Shown here: piece by piece, positions 7,886-15,918 of the stretch | How the letters are laid out: every line of letters begins with the position of its first letter | How positions within the stretch are numbered: the stretch's first letter is position 1 | Source of the DNA: Gemmiger sp. An50 | Lineage (GTDB): Bacteria; Bacillota; Clostridia; Oscillospirales; Ruminococcaceae | Length of the DNA: 64,000 bases | Direction: 5' to 3' | Assembly (NCBI RefSeq): GCF_002161595.1 | Contig: NZ_NFID01000009.1 | Coordinates: 62,001-126,000, forward strand | Notes under the pieces: model-generated | Seen by the model: the letters and a program-made list of their open reading frames with translations, nothing else | What the model was told of the DNA's origin: nothing | Database searches by the model: none | Position numbers and translations under genes: made by a program

Positions 7886-9748
7886 GTGTTTGATCCGAAA
7901 TTAAAGGAGGCCCTGGCCCGGGTGCAGAAGCCCGGCCGCTATACCGGCGGCGAGCCCGGGTGCATTATAAAAAACAAAGAGGATGTGGACCTTCGGTTTG
8001 CATTCTGCTTCCCGGACACCTACGAGGTGGGCATGTCCTTTTTAGGCATGAAGATTCTGTATGAGCTGCTGAACGAGCGCCCCAACTGGTGGTGTGAGCG
8101 TGCCTTCATGCCCTGGCTGGACATGAAGCAGGAAATGGAGCGGCTGCACATCCCCACCTACGCGCTGGAGAGCAAGGACCCCCTGACAGTGTTCGACATT
8201 GTGGGCTTTACCCTGCAGTACGAGCTGTCCTACACCAATATTCTGGCTATGCTGGATTTGGCGGGTATCCCGCTGTACAGCAAGGACCGGGATGAAAGCT
8301 GGCCCCTGATAGTGGCCGGTGGTCCCTGCGTGTGCAACGCGGAGCCCATTGCCGACTTCATCGATATGATGATGCTGGGCGAGGGTGAGCTGCAGCTGCC
8401 CGAGGTGTGCGCCACTGTGGAGCAGGCCAAGAAGGAAGGCATCAGCAAAAAGGAGCTGCTGCGCCGTCTGGCCAAGATTGGAGGTTGCTATGTACCGTCC
8501 TTCTACGATGTGACCTACAAAGAAGATGGCCGCATTCAGGCCATCACCCCCAATGAGGAGTGCGCCCCGGCGGTGATCCACAAGGCGATCATCAAGGACA
8601 TGAACACCCAGAAGCTGCCCACCAACTTTGTGGTGCCCATGGTGGGTGCGGTGCATGACCGCGCCCAGATTGAGGTGCTGCGTGGCTGCGTGCGCGGCTG
8701 CCGTTTCTGTCAGGCGGGCTTTATCTACCGGCCCATGCGCCAGCGGGACGCAGAGCTGCTCAATCGGGCTGCCCAGGACCTGTGTGCAAACACCGGTTAC
8801 GAGGAAATCAGTCTGACCAGTCTGTCCACCTCGGACCACAGCCAGCTGGAGACCCTGCTGGACGATATGGCGCCCTGGACCGAAAAGGAACACGTGAGCA
8901 TTTCGCTGCCCTCGCTGCGCATCGACAACTTCACCGAGAGTTTGATCGAGAAAACCACCAAGGTGCGCAAGAGCGGCCTGACCTTCGCGCCGGAGGCGGG
9001 TACCCAGCGTCTGCGTGATGTAATCAATAAGAACATCACCTGGGAAGAGATCGAGAAAACCTGCACCCTGGCTTTCAACGCGGGCTACACCTCGGTGAAG
9101 CTGTACTTCATGATGGGTCTGCCCACCGAAACGCTGGAGGACATCGAGGGCATTGCCAAAACCGCCCAGCAGATTGTGGAGCTGTACTACGCCAATCCCA
9201 ACAAGCCCAAGGGCCGCGGCGTGCAGGTGACCATCAGCTGCGCCTGCTTCGTGCCCAAGCCGCACACTCCCTTCCAGTTCGTTCCCCAGGATACCGAGCA
9301 GATGCTGCGGGAAAAGCAGCAGCACCTGCTGCACAGCGTTCACAGCAAGAAGATTCATGTGAACTACCACGACAGCAAAACCAGCTTCCTGGAAGCGGTG
9401 TTTGCCAAGGGCGACCGCCGGCTGGCTCCGGTGATCGAGGCTGCTTACCGCAAGGGCTGTTTCTTCGATGGTTGGGACGAGTGCTTCCAGTACGACACCT
9501 GGCTGGAGACCTTCCGGGAATTCAATATGGATACGGCTTTCTATGCCAATCGGTTTATCGAGCTGGACGAGCTGACCCCCTGGAGCCATCTGGATTACGG
9601 CGTGAGCCACGAGTTCCTGGTGCGGGAATACAAAAAAGCCACTATGGCGCAGACCACGCAGCCCTGCAACCGAGTGTGCAGTGCCTGCGGAGCAAATAAA
9701 CTGTTGGGAGGTGCCTGCTTTGACTACAGTAAGGATCTGGTTCACTAA
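7886..9748 (+). CDS. B12-binding-like radical SAM protein, TIGR03960 family
   Basis: 620 residues. The N-terminal part resembles a cobalamin-binding domain (EVGMSFLGMKILY). The radical SAM cluster motif CVRGCRFCQ is near residue 270, and a cysteine-rich C-terminus ends in CNRVCSACGANK. Members of TIGR03960 are nearly always next to TIGR03936, as here, and the pair is thought to act on one substrate that remains undefined. A GTG at 7886 has AAAGGA nine bases upstream at 7871-7876; the ATG at 7877 abuts that site and is less likely. The gene overlaps the next by 29 bases. Confidence 0.9.
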   Translation: MFDPKLKEALARVQKPGRYTGGEPGCIIKNKEDVDLRFAFCFPDTYEVGMSFLGMKILYELLNERPNWWCERAFMPWLDMKQEMERLHIPTYALESKDPLTVFDIVGFTLQYELSYTNILAMLDLAGIPLYSKDRDESWPLIVAGGPCVCNAEPIADFIDMMMLGEGELQLPEVCATVEQAKKEGISKKELLRRLAKIGGCYVPSFYDVTYKEDGRIQAITPNEECAPAVIHKAIIKDMNTQKLPTNFVVPMVGAVHDRAQIEVLRGCVRGCRFCQAGFIYRPMRQRDAELLNRAAQDLCANTGYEEISLTSLSTSDHSQLETLLDDMAPWTEKEHVSISLPSLRIDNFTESLIEKTTKVRKSGLTFAPEAGTQRLRDVINKNITWEEIEKTCTLAFNAGYTSVKLYFMMGLPTETLEDIEGIAKTAQQIVELYYANPNKPKGRGVQVTISCACFVPKPHTPFQFVPQDTEQMLREKQQHLLHSVHSKKIHVNYHDSKTSFLEAVFAKGDRRLAPVIEAAYRKGCFFDGWDECFQYDTWLETFREFNMDTAFYANRFIELDELTPWSHLDYGVSHEFLVREYKKATMAQTTQPCNRVCSACGANKLLGGACFDYSKDLVH

Positions 9749-10364
9749 AACAGGGGAGGCCTCCTACATTTCGCTGCTGGATCTGCAGCGAGTGATGCAG
9801 CGCTCCATCAAGCGCAGCGGCATTCCGGTGTGGTACACCATGGGTTTCAATCCCCACATTTATATGACCTTTGCCAACCCGCTGCCCCTGGGCCAGGAGA
9901 GTCTGGTGGAAAGCGTGGATGTGAAAACCGAGCTGGAGAAGGTTCCCCTGGAGGACTGGCGGCAGGCTCTGGACCAGGTGATGCCTCTGGGCATCAAGGT
10001 GACTCGGGTCACACTGCCCCAGTACAAGGCGGAAAAGATCAGCTTTGCACGCTATCAGCTGCGCATGCCGCTGAGCGCCCAAACCAGTGTGGATGCCTAC
10101 AATCAGCTGGAAACGGCGGTGATCCTGAAAAAGACCAAGCGCGGTCATAAGGAAATTGACCTGAAGCAGGCGCTGCCCCGCATCGAGACCGAGCAGAAGG
10201 AGAATGAGCTGCAGGCAGAGCTGCTGCTGACGGCAGGCGAGGGGAACAACCTGAACCCCTCGCTCTGGCTGAACTTCATGCAGGAGCATTGCGGGCTCAA
10301 TGCCACTGATGTTTCGGTGCTGCGCACCGCACTTTTGCTGGAAGATCAGACGGATTTTCGATAA
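9720..10364 (+). CDS. TIGR03936 / DUF2344 radical-SAM-linked protein
   Basis: 214 residues with the typical DUF2344 opening (VRIWFTKTGEASYISLLDL), in which a strand-helix unit precedes VMQRSIKRSGIPV and a GFNPHIYMTF box. Its function is unknown, but it is the constant partner of TIGR03960. The start is the TTG at 9720, eight bases after GGGAGG (9706-9711) and inside the end of the radical SAM gene; the upstream extension has no such support. In many clostridia these two genes lead into rng-rplU-rpmA; here an rplS unit with its own promoter follows. Confidence 0.86.
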   Translation: MTTVRIWFTKTGEASYISLLDLQRVMQRSIKRSGIPVWYTMGFNPHIYMTFANPLPLGQESLVESVDVKTELEKVPLEDWRQALDQVMPLGIKVTRVTLPQYKAEKISFARYQLRMPLSAQTSVDAYNQLETAVILKKTKRGHKEIDLKQALPRIETEQKENELQAELLLTAGEGNNLNPSLWLNFMQEHCGLNATDVSVLRTALLLEDQTDFR

Positions 10365-10371
10365 AAAAGCC

Positions 10372-10400
10372 TTGCAAAACCCCAAAGGCTGTGATATAAT
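10372..10400 (+). promoter_or_regulatory. Strong promoter for rplS
   Basis: TTGCAA (10372-10377), a 17-base spacer, and TATAAT (10395-10400) with the extended TG at 10392-10393. It lies eight bases after the upstream stop. Confidence 0.88.
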
Positions 10401-10406
10401 ATTTAG

Positions 10407-10522
10407 GCGTTAGTGTTCGCTGGCTCCAACCAGCGGGGTTAATGTATATCATTAAAACAGGCGGTCCTCTGCTGTGCGGCCATTGCACGGGTACGAACGT
10501 CGATAAAAATGGAGGATTTTAC
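10407..10522 (+). ncRNA. Structured 5' leader of rplS, candidate L19 autoregulatory leader
   Basis: About 115 untranslated bases lie between the predicted start site and the ribosome binding site. They contain a perfect 6-bp hairpin (10418-10423 with 10430-10435), and GTTCG (10415-10419) can instead pair with CGAAC (10494-10498), enclosing the leader. Low-GC Gram-positive rplS genes are known to carry an L19 leader (Rfam L19_leader) that binds the product and limits expression. The match is by position and structure only; I could not test it against the covariance model. Confidence 0.5.
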
Positions 10523-10523
10523 A

Positions 10524-10865
10524 ATGGACGCAATGAAGATTATCACCGAGGGCATGATCAAAGAGAACCAGCCCAAGTTCGAAGTCGGCGACACCGTTCG
10601 CGTGTCCGTTCGCATCAAGGAAGGCGAGCGTGAGCGTATCCAGGCCTTCGAGGGCACTGTGATCGCCAAGAAGCATGGCGGCGTGGCTGAGACCTTTACC
10701 GTTCGCCGTTCTTCCTACGGCGTTGGCGTGGAGCGTGTGTTCCCCGTGAACTCCCCCTTCGTTGAGAAGGTTGAGGTTGTTCGCTGCGGTAAGGTTCGCC
10801 GTGCGAAGCTGTTCTACCTGCGTAGCCGCACTGGTAAGGCTGCCAAGGTTAAAGAGCAGATCTGA
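10524..10865 (+). CDS. rplS: 50S ribosomal protein L19
   Basis: 113 residues, the normal L19 size, with the recognisable core [28 protein letters not shown] and [10 protein letters not shown]19 sits at the 30S-50S interface. The ATG at 10524 follows GGAGG (10511-10515) by eight bases; an in-frame ATG at 10509 overlaps that ribosome site and is rejected. The gene has its own promoter, a long leader and its own terminator, consistent with separate control of a ribosomal protein. Confidence 0.97.
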   Translation: MDAMKIITEGMIKENQPKFEVGDTVRVSVRIKEGERERIQAFEGTVIAKKHGGVAETFTVRRSSYGVGVERVFPVNSPFVEKVEVVRCGKVRRAKLFYLRSRTGKAAKVKEQI

Positions 10866-10873
10866 TAATCAAC

Positions 10874-10905
10874 AAAAAAGGGGCAATTTATATTGCCCCT
10901 TTTTT
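10874..10905 (+). terminator. Rho-independent terminator after rplS
   Basis: A(6)-GGGGCAA at 10874-10886 pairs with TTGCCCC-T(6) at 10893-10905 around a 6-base loop. The A and T flanks make it effective in both directions. Confidence 0.92.
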
Positions 10906-10921
10906 CGTTATATGGTAAAAT
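10893..10921 (+). promoter_or_regulatory. Possible lepB promoter embedded in the rplS terminator
   Basis: TTGCCC (10893-10898), which is also the descending arm of the rplS terminator, stands exactly 17 bases before TAAAAT (10916-10921). No other promoter-like element is visible before lepB. Confidence 0.45.
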
Positions 10922-10963
10922 GTGAAATACGTTCTGTAAATCCCTGGAAAGAGGATGTACCCA

Positions 10964-11503
10964 ATGGAAGAAAAACGTTTCCGCAAAAATGTGGACCTGC
11001 TGGACTGGTACGATGCACTGGTATTTGCGTTGGCCGCCCTGGTTCTGATCTTTGCGTTCTGCGCCCGAGTGGTGGTGGTGGACGGCCATTCCATGGAGCC
11101 TACCCTGCATGAGCAGGACCGCTTGCTGGTGCAGAGTACCTTTTATAAACCCCAGCGGGGGGATGTGGTCGTAGTGGATGGCTATATCAATTATGGAAAA
11201 CCGCTGGTCAAGCGTGTGATCGCAGTGGGTGGCGATACGGTGGATATCGACGCGGAAAAGGGCATCGTTTATGTGAATGGTGAAGCTTTGGACGAGCCCT
11301 ATACCGCCGAGCCCACCTATACCGAAGGCAACATCGGTTTCCCGCTGACGGTACCGGAAGGCCAGCTGTTTTTGATGGGCGACAACCGTCAGCATTCCAC
11401 CGACAGCCGCTTTGTAAGTGTGGGCCTGATCGACGAACGGGATATCCTGGGCAAGGTGCTGTGGCGCATCTTCCCGCTGAACGCATTTGGGAGGATCAAA
11501 TGA
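10964..11503 (+). CDS. lepB: Type I signal peptidase
   Basis: 179 residues with one N-terminal transmembrane helix (about 17-37). The catalytic serine is in GHSMEPTL (Ser43) and the catalytic lysine in VKRVIAVGGD (Lys83); the C-terminal family box GDNRQHSTDSR is present. It removes signal peptides from exported proteins. ATG 10964 is nine bases after AAAGAGG (10948-10954); the ATG at 10955 touches that site. The stop overlaps rbgA as ATGA. Adjacent rbgA and rnhB are typical Firmicute neighbours. Confidence 0.95.
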   Translation: MEEKRFRKNVDLLDWYDALVFALAALVLIFAFCARVVVVDGHSMEPTLHEQDRLLVQSTFYKPQRGDVVVVDGYINYGKPLVKRVIAVGGDTVDIDAEKGIVYVNGEALDEPYTAEPTYTEGNIGFPLTVPEGQLFLMGDNRQHSTDSRFVSVGLIDERDILGKVLWRIFPLNAFGRIK

Positions 11504-12408
11504 GCAACGATATGATCAACCGCCGCAACATCCAGTGGTTCCCCGGTCACATGATGAAGACCCTGCGGCTGATGGAAGCAAATATTAAAAACGTGGATGC
11601 GGTCCTGCAGCTGCTGGATGCCCGCATTCCCATGAGCAGCCTGAACCCGGAGATTCAGCGGATCACCGAGCAGAAGCCCCGCCTGTATGTAATGAACAAG
11701 GCGGACCTGGCGGACCCGGCTTTGACGAATGCCTGGGTCAAGTATTTCCGGGAATCCGGCGCGGGCTGTGTGGCCATCAGCGCCAAGCAGAAGGGCAGCG
11801 CCGCCCAGGTGCGCACTGCCATTGAAAAGGAGCTGGAGGACCTGATTGCCCGCCGGGCGATCAAGGGCATGGGCGGCGCCCGCATCCGAGTCATGGTGGT
11901 AGGTATCCCCAACGTGGGCAAGTCTACCTTTATCAATAACTTCGCAGGTCAGGTGCGCGCCAAGGCGGCGGACCGCCCGGGCGTGACCCGCGGCAAGCAG
12001 TGGGTCACTGTGGGCAACTACGACCTGCTGGACATGCCCGGCGTACTGTGGAAGAAGTTCGACAGCCTGGAGACTGCCACCAACCTGGCGTTCATCGGCT
12101 CCATTAAGGACGATATTCTGGATATTGAAGAGCTGGCCATGGGCCTGCTCAGCCAGATGCAGAAGATCTACCCGGAAAAGCTGGCAGAGCGTTACAAGCT
12201 CAGTGAGGAGCAGCTGCAGCTGGGCCCCTGGGAGCTGCTGGAGGCCATCGGCCGTAAGCGCGGCATGCTGATCAGTGGCGGAGAGGTGAATACCGAGCGG
12301 GCGGCCATTATGCTGGTGGACGAGTTTCGCGCCAGCAAATGGGGCCGCATCACCCTGGAAAAGCCCTATCAGATGGAACAGGCTCAGGAGCAAGAGGTAC
12401 AGGAATGA
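11500..12408 (+). CDS. rbgA: Ribosome biogenesis GTPase RbgA (YlqF), circularly permuted
   Basis: 302 residues with GTPase motifs in permuted order: the G4 box NKAD near residue 67 comes before the Walker [10 protein letters not shown] (about 136) and the G3 box DMPG (about 178). The N-terminal WFPGHMMK is a hallmark of YlqF/RbgA. It promotes late assembly of the 50S subunit. The ATG at 11500 overlaps the lepB stop and follows GGGAGG (11489-11494). Its own stop overlaps rnhB as ATGA, so lepB, rbgA and rnhB are chained translationally. Confidence 0.95.
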   Translation: MSNDMINRRNIQWFPGHMMKTLRLMEANIKNVDAVLQLLDARIPMSSLNPEIQRITEQKPRLYVMNKADLADPALTNAWVKYFRESGAGCVAISAKQKGSAAQVRTAIEKELEDLIARRAIKGMGGARIRVMVVGIPNVGKSTFINNFAGQVRAKAADRPGVTRGKQWVTVGNYDLLDMPGVLWKKFDSLETATNLAFIGSIKDDILDIEELAMGLLSQMQKIYPEKLAERYKLSEEQLQLGPWELLEAIGRKRGMLISGGEVNTERAAIMLVDEFRASKWGRITLEKPYQMEQAQEQEVQE

Positions 12409-13007
12409 ACGCGTTGTATGAATTTGACGAGCAGCTCCGCCGGGAAAAGGGCGTTTTCTGCGGCGTAGACGAAGCAGGACGCGGCCCGCTGTGCGGTCCG
12501 GTCTGCTGTGCAGCTGTCATTCTAGACCCGGCCAATCCCATTGAAGGAATCAATGACTCCAAAAAGCTCAGTGAAAAGAAGCGCGAGCAGCTGTTTGATG
12601 TGATCCGGGAAAAGGCGCTGGCTTACAGCATCGTGATGGTGGAACCGGCGGTGATCGATGAGAAAAACATCCTGTGGGCTACCATGGATGGTATGCGCCA
12701 GGCCGTGGAGCAGCTTTCCATTCGTCCGGATTATGTTTTGGTGGATGGCAACCGGGTGCCGCCGGAGCTTTCGATTCCGGCAGGGGCTCAGGTAAAGGGC
12801 GATGCCACCAGCGCCAGCATCGGCGCGGCGTCCATCCTGGCGAAGGTCAGCCGGGACCGGTTCATGCTGGAGCTGGACCGGCAGTATCCCCAGTATCAGT
12901 TGGCAAAACACAAGGGATACCCCACCAAGCTGCATTATGAATTGATTCAGCAGTACGGCATCCAGCCTTTCTACCGCCGGTCTTTCCTGAAGAAGCTGGG
13001 GTACTGA
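12405..13007 (+). CDS. rnhB: Ribonuclease HII
   Basis: 200 residues with the RNase HII active-site blocks: [13 protein letters not shown] near residue 20 (the first Asp and Glu bind metal), [10 protein letters not shown] near 51, VDGN near 112 and [10 protein letters not shown] near 143. It cuts RNA in RNA-DNA hybrids and single ribonucleotides in DNA. The start overlaps the rbgA stop by four bases; earlier in-frame starts lie deep inside rbgA. yraN follows two bases after the stop. Confidence 0.95.
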   Translation: MNALYEFDEQLRREKGVFCGVDEAGRGPLCGPVCCAAVILDPANPIEGINDSKKLSEKKREQLFDVIREKALAYSIVMVEPAVIDEKNILWATMDGMRQAVEQLSIRPDYVLVDGNRVPPELSIPAGAQVKGDATSASIGAASILAKVSRDRFMLELDRQYPQYQLAKHKGYPTKLHYELIQQYGIQPFYRRSFLKKLGY

Positions 13008-13009
13008 GG

Positions 13010-13369
13010 GTGAATGCTCAGGAAACGGGCCGGCGCGGAGAAGCCGCGGCTGCCCGTTATTACATGAATCGCGGCTACAAACTGCTGGACCACAACTACA
13101 AAACCCGCCAGGGCGAATTGGATCTGGTGCTGCAAAAGGGCGAACTTGTGGTCATTGCAGAGGTCAAGACCCGCGCGGAAAACGCCTGGTACCGGCCGAA
13201 AGAGGCGGTGACCTGGGCAAAGCAGCGGCGAATTTTGCTGGCTGCACAATCTTACCTGCAAACCAACGGATTATTGGAAAAAACGATCCGGTTCGATGTG
13301 GTGGAGGCACTGACTCTGCCCCAGGGTGGTTTTGCGATACACTGCATTCAGGACGCTTTTCAGGCGTAA
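13010..13369 (+). CDS. YraN family protein (UPF0102), endonuclease-like fold
   Basis: 119 residues starting at GTG 13010, two bases after rnhB. The family boxes GRRGEAAAARYY, GELDLVLQKG and VVIAEVKTR correspond to a restriction-endonuclease-like core (E..D..EVK). The biochemical role is not settled; in this position next to rnhB it is conserved across many Firmicutes and is often annotated as a putative nuclease or Holliday-junction-resolvase-related protein. The stop lies inside the spacer before thrC. Confidence 0.88.
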   Translation: MNAQETGRRGEAAAARYYMNRGYKLLDHNYKTRQGELDLVLQKGELVVIAEVKTRAENAWYRPKEAVTWAKQRRILLAAQSYLQTNGLLEKTIRFDVVEALTLPQGGFAIHCIQDAFQA

Positions 13370-13406
13370 GGCTGCAGATCCACAGAAAAGAAAGGGGACA
13401 ACTACC

Positions 13407-14873
13407 ATGCAATTTTTCAGTACGCGGAACGCGGGCAGCCGGGTGTCGGCAGCTCAGGCCATCGTTCAGGGGCTCTCTTCCGAGGGCGGCCTCTTTGTGC
13501 CGGAATCCTTCCCTCAGGTGGATCTGAAGACCGCTTGTGAAAAGGGCAGTTATGCAGACCTGGCCGCCTATGTGCTTGGACTTGTCCTCCCTGGTTATCC
13601 CCAGGAATTTGTGGCGGAAGCCACGGAAAATACTTACGGTGCGGCATTTCAGGGCAAAGCCGGGTATTTGCGTCCGGTAAACGAGGACCTGTATTCTCTG
13701 GAACTCTGGCACGGCCCCACCTGTGCCTTCAAGGATTACGCACTGCAGATCATGCCGAAGCTTCTGGTCAAAGGCAAAGAGCTTTTGGGCCGCAGCGAGC
13801 TGACCTATATTCTGGTTGCGACCTCCGGCGATACCGGCAAGGCCGCCCTGGCCGGGTATCAGGATGTTCCCGGCGTGAAGATCGCGGTGTTTTATCCCTC
13901 CCACGGCACCAGTCAGGTGCAGCGCCTGCAGATGACCACCCAGCAGGGCGATAATGTGGCCGTGTATGCAGTGAAAGGCAACTTCGACGACGCACAGACC
14001 GGCGTGAAAAAGGTCTTTGCAGATCAGGAGCTGGGCCGTCAGCTGGCCGAGCAGAATGTGTGCCTGTCCAGCGCGAACTCCATCAACTGGGGCCGTCTGG
14101 CTCCTCAGATCGTGTACTACTTTGCCGCTTACCGGCAGTTGCTGGAGCAGGGCCGCATCCAGATGGGCGACGCAGTGGATTTCTGCGTGCCCACCGGCAA
14201 CTTCGGCGACATTCTGGCAGGCTATTACGCCAAGAGGATGGGCCTGCCTGTGGGCCGGCTGGTCTGCGCGTCCAATCGGAACAATGTGCTCACCGAGTTT
14301 TTGAAGACCGGTCATTACGATGCCCGCCGTACCTTCTACCGCACCACCTCGCCTTCCATGGATATTCTGGTGTCCTCGAATTTGGAGCGCCTGCTGTACC
14401 ACATGTGCGAGGACACCGAGAAGGTGAGCGGATGGATGGAAGAGCTGCGCACCCAGGGCCACTATCAGGTGGATGCACAATGTCTGGAGAAAATCCAGCA
14501 GATTTTCTCCGCAGGCTGCACGGATGACGAGCAGGCCGCTGAGGAGATCAATGCCATGTTCCATGGCAATCGGTATCTGTGCGACCCCCACACGGCGGTG
14601 GCCTTCCGCGTGGCGCAGGAATATAAGAACGAAACCTCTTCCGGAGTACCTATGGTAGTATTGTCCACCGCAAGCCCCTTCAAGTTCCCCGGCGATGTGC
14701 TGGAGGCTTTGGGCCAGCCGGTGCCGGAGGATGAATTTGAGGCGATGCGGCAGCTGGCCGCACACACAAACGCTCCCGTGCCGCAGGCGCTTGCTTCGCT
14801 GCAGGGGCAGCCGGAACGCTTTGATCGGGAGATCGAGCCGGAGCAGATCCGCGAGATCGCAAAAATCCTGTAA
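13407..14873 (+). CDS. thrC: Threonine synthase
   Basis: 488 residues, matching the longer class of threonine synthase. The pyridoxal-phosphate lysine lies in PTCAFKDYALQ, followed by TSGDTGKAALAGY, which binds the cofactor phosphate. The N-terminal FSTRNAGSRVSAAQAI is typical of the family. It converts O-phosphohomoserine to threonine. ATG 13407 follows AAAGGGG (13391-13397). It appears to be read through from the rnhB-yraN unit, since no promoter is evident in the 37-base gap. Confidence 0.95.
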   Translation: MQFFSTRNAGSRVSAAQAIVQGLSSEGGLFVPESFPQVDLKTACEKGSYADLAAYVLGLVLPGYPQEFVAEATENTYGAAFQGKAGYLRPVNEDLYSLELWHGPTCAFKDYALQIMPKLLVKGKELLGRSELTYILVATSGDTGKAALAGYQDVPGVKIAVFYPSHGTSQVQRLQMTTQQGDNVAVYAVKGNFDDAQTGVKKVFADQELGRQLAEQNVCLSSANSINWGRLAPQIVYYFAAYRQLLEQGRIQMGDAVDFCVPTGNFGDILAGYYAKRMGLPVGRLVCASNRNNVLTEFLKTGHYDARRTFYRTTSPSMDILVSSNLERLLYHMCEDTEKVSGWMEELRTQGHYQVDAQCLEKIQQIFSAGCTDDEQAAEEINAMFHGNRYLCDPHTAVAFRVAQEYKNETSSGVPMVVLSTASPFKFPGDVLEALGQPVPEDEFEAMRQLAAHTNAPVPQALASLQGQPERFDREIEPEQIREIAKIL

Positions 14874-14921
14874 AAAAGCAGCAGTGCCGCTTCGCGTGTT
14901 TGCCGAAGCAGCACTGCTGTT
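14872..14921. terminator. Bidirectional terminator between thrC and the DUF1540 gene
   Basis: Arms 14880-14887 and 14911-14918 pair perfectly, and an inner stem (14889-14894 with 14904-14909) extends them. On the minus strand the stem is followed by six T (14872-14877); on the plus strand the T tract is only three, so it serves mainly the minus-strand gene and less efficiently thrC. Confidence 0.85.
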
Positions 14922-14948
14922 TCCCAGAGCGGAGAAACTGTTTTTTAA

Positions 14949-15107
14949 TCAGATCTCCGCAAAGGTATCGCATTTGGTTTTGCCCGGGTCGTCGGAGCAG
15001 CGGTTCACATGGATCGAATCGGCGGTGCAGCAGCACGAGCCGTCGTTGTGGACGCAGTTGCGCACATCACAGCAGACTCCCCGAATGACAGGTTCTTTGT
15101 GTTCCAT
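14949..15107 (-). CDS. Small cysteine-rich DUF1540 protein
   Basis: 52 residues with eight cysteines. The pattern GVCCDVRNCVHNDGSCCC, then an I-x-V element and a C-terminal TKCDTF, matches DUF1540, a small probable metal-binding module common in clostridia. Its function is unknown. The ATG at 15107 follows a very good AAAGGAGG site on the minus strand; an in-frame start further upstream would overlap the divergent gene and lacks support. It lies alone on this strand, head to head with the phosphoesterase gene and sharing a 62-base intergenic region. Confidence 0.88.
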   Translation of the reverse strand: MEHKEPVIRGVCCDVRNCVHNDGSCCCTADSIHVNRCSDDPGKTKCDTFAEI

Positions 15108-15169
15108 TTTCAAAACCTCCTTTGTGAGGCTATTGTTTGCCGGATCGACTGGAATATGAGGAGAAATAT

Positions 15170-15850
15170 ATGGCAATTTACACGATCGGGGATCTGCATC
15201 TTTCGCTGGGATGCGAAAAACCCATGGACATTTTCCCGGGCTGGCAGGGCTATATGGAAAAGCTGGAGCATCACTGGAACACGCTGGTGCGTCCGGAGGA
15301 TACCGTTGTTCTGGCGGGCGATACCAGCTGGGCCATGAAGCTGGAGGACACCGCCGCGGACTTTTCCTTCCTGCAGCGCCTGCCTGGCCAGAAGCTGCTG
15401 TTGAAAGGTAACCACGATTACTGGTGGACCACCGTCAAGAAGATGGAGCGCTTTTTGCAGGAAAATGGTTTTGACAGCCTGCATATCCTGCACAACAACT
15501 CCATCCTGGCCGAGGGTCTGGCCGTATGTGGCACCCGCAGCTGGATGTTCGATGTGGGGGAGCCCCACGACGAAAAGGTGATGAACCGGGAGTTGGGCCG
15601 TCTGCGCGCCAGCCTGGAAGCAGCGCCGGAGGGCGCCGAGCGAGTAGCCTTTCTGCATTATCCGCCGGTATACCCCAACGCCAACGCCCAGCAGGTGATC
15701 GACCTGTTGAAGGAATATGATGTAAAACGCTGCTTTTATGGGCATCTGCATGGAAACGCGATTCGATTTGCGGTACAGGGAACAGTGGATGGCATCGAAT
15801 ACCGGCTGATTTCGGCGGATGCACTGGCATTTTGCCCATATAAAATTTAA
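15170..15850 (+). CDS. Calcineurin-like metallophosphoesterase
   Basis: 226 residues with the complete dinuclear-metal set: GDLHLS near residue 7, GDTSW near 55, GNHD near 84, a histidine in LHYPPVY and GHLHG near 198. Substrate unknown; the family includes phosphodiesterases, nucleotidases and protein phosphatases. ATG 15170 follows GAGGAG (15158-15163) by six bases; earlier codons in frame would overlap the promoter region shared with DUF1540. It stands between that gene and the tig promoter as a single-gene unit. Confidence 0.9.
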   Translation: MAIYTIGDLHLSLGCEKPMDIFPGWQGYMEKLEHHWNTLVRPEDTVVLAGDTSWAMKLEDTAADFSFLQRLPGQKLLLKGNHDYWWTTVKKMERFLQENGFDSLHILHNNSILAEGLAVCGTRSWMFDVGEPHDEKVMNRELGRLRASLEAAPEGAERVAFLHYPPVYPNANAQQVIDLLKEYDVKRCFYGHLHGNAIRFAVQGTVDGIEYRLISADALAFCPYKI

Positions 15851-15858
15851 CGAAAGTA

Positions 15859-15887
15859 TGGAAATTCCATGCACAGCATGGTATAAT
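15859..15887 (+). promoter_or_regulatory. tig promoter with a perfect inverted repeat in the spacer
   Basis: TATAAT (15882-15887) and a weak TGGAAA (15859-15864) are 17 bases apart. Inside the spacer, CCATGC (15867-15872) and GCATGG (15876-15881) form a perfect 6-bp inverted repeat that abuts the -10 box. A protein bound there would block the polymerase, so it is a candidate operator. Confidence 0.72.
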
Positions 15888-15918
15888 AAATTGAATTTCT
15901 TTGTATGGAGGAAATAAA

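Noticed and set aside
8042-9745. 567-codon minus-strand frame over the TIGR03960 gene
   Set aside because: Shadow frame; the plus-strand gene has clear motifs and this one has none.
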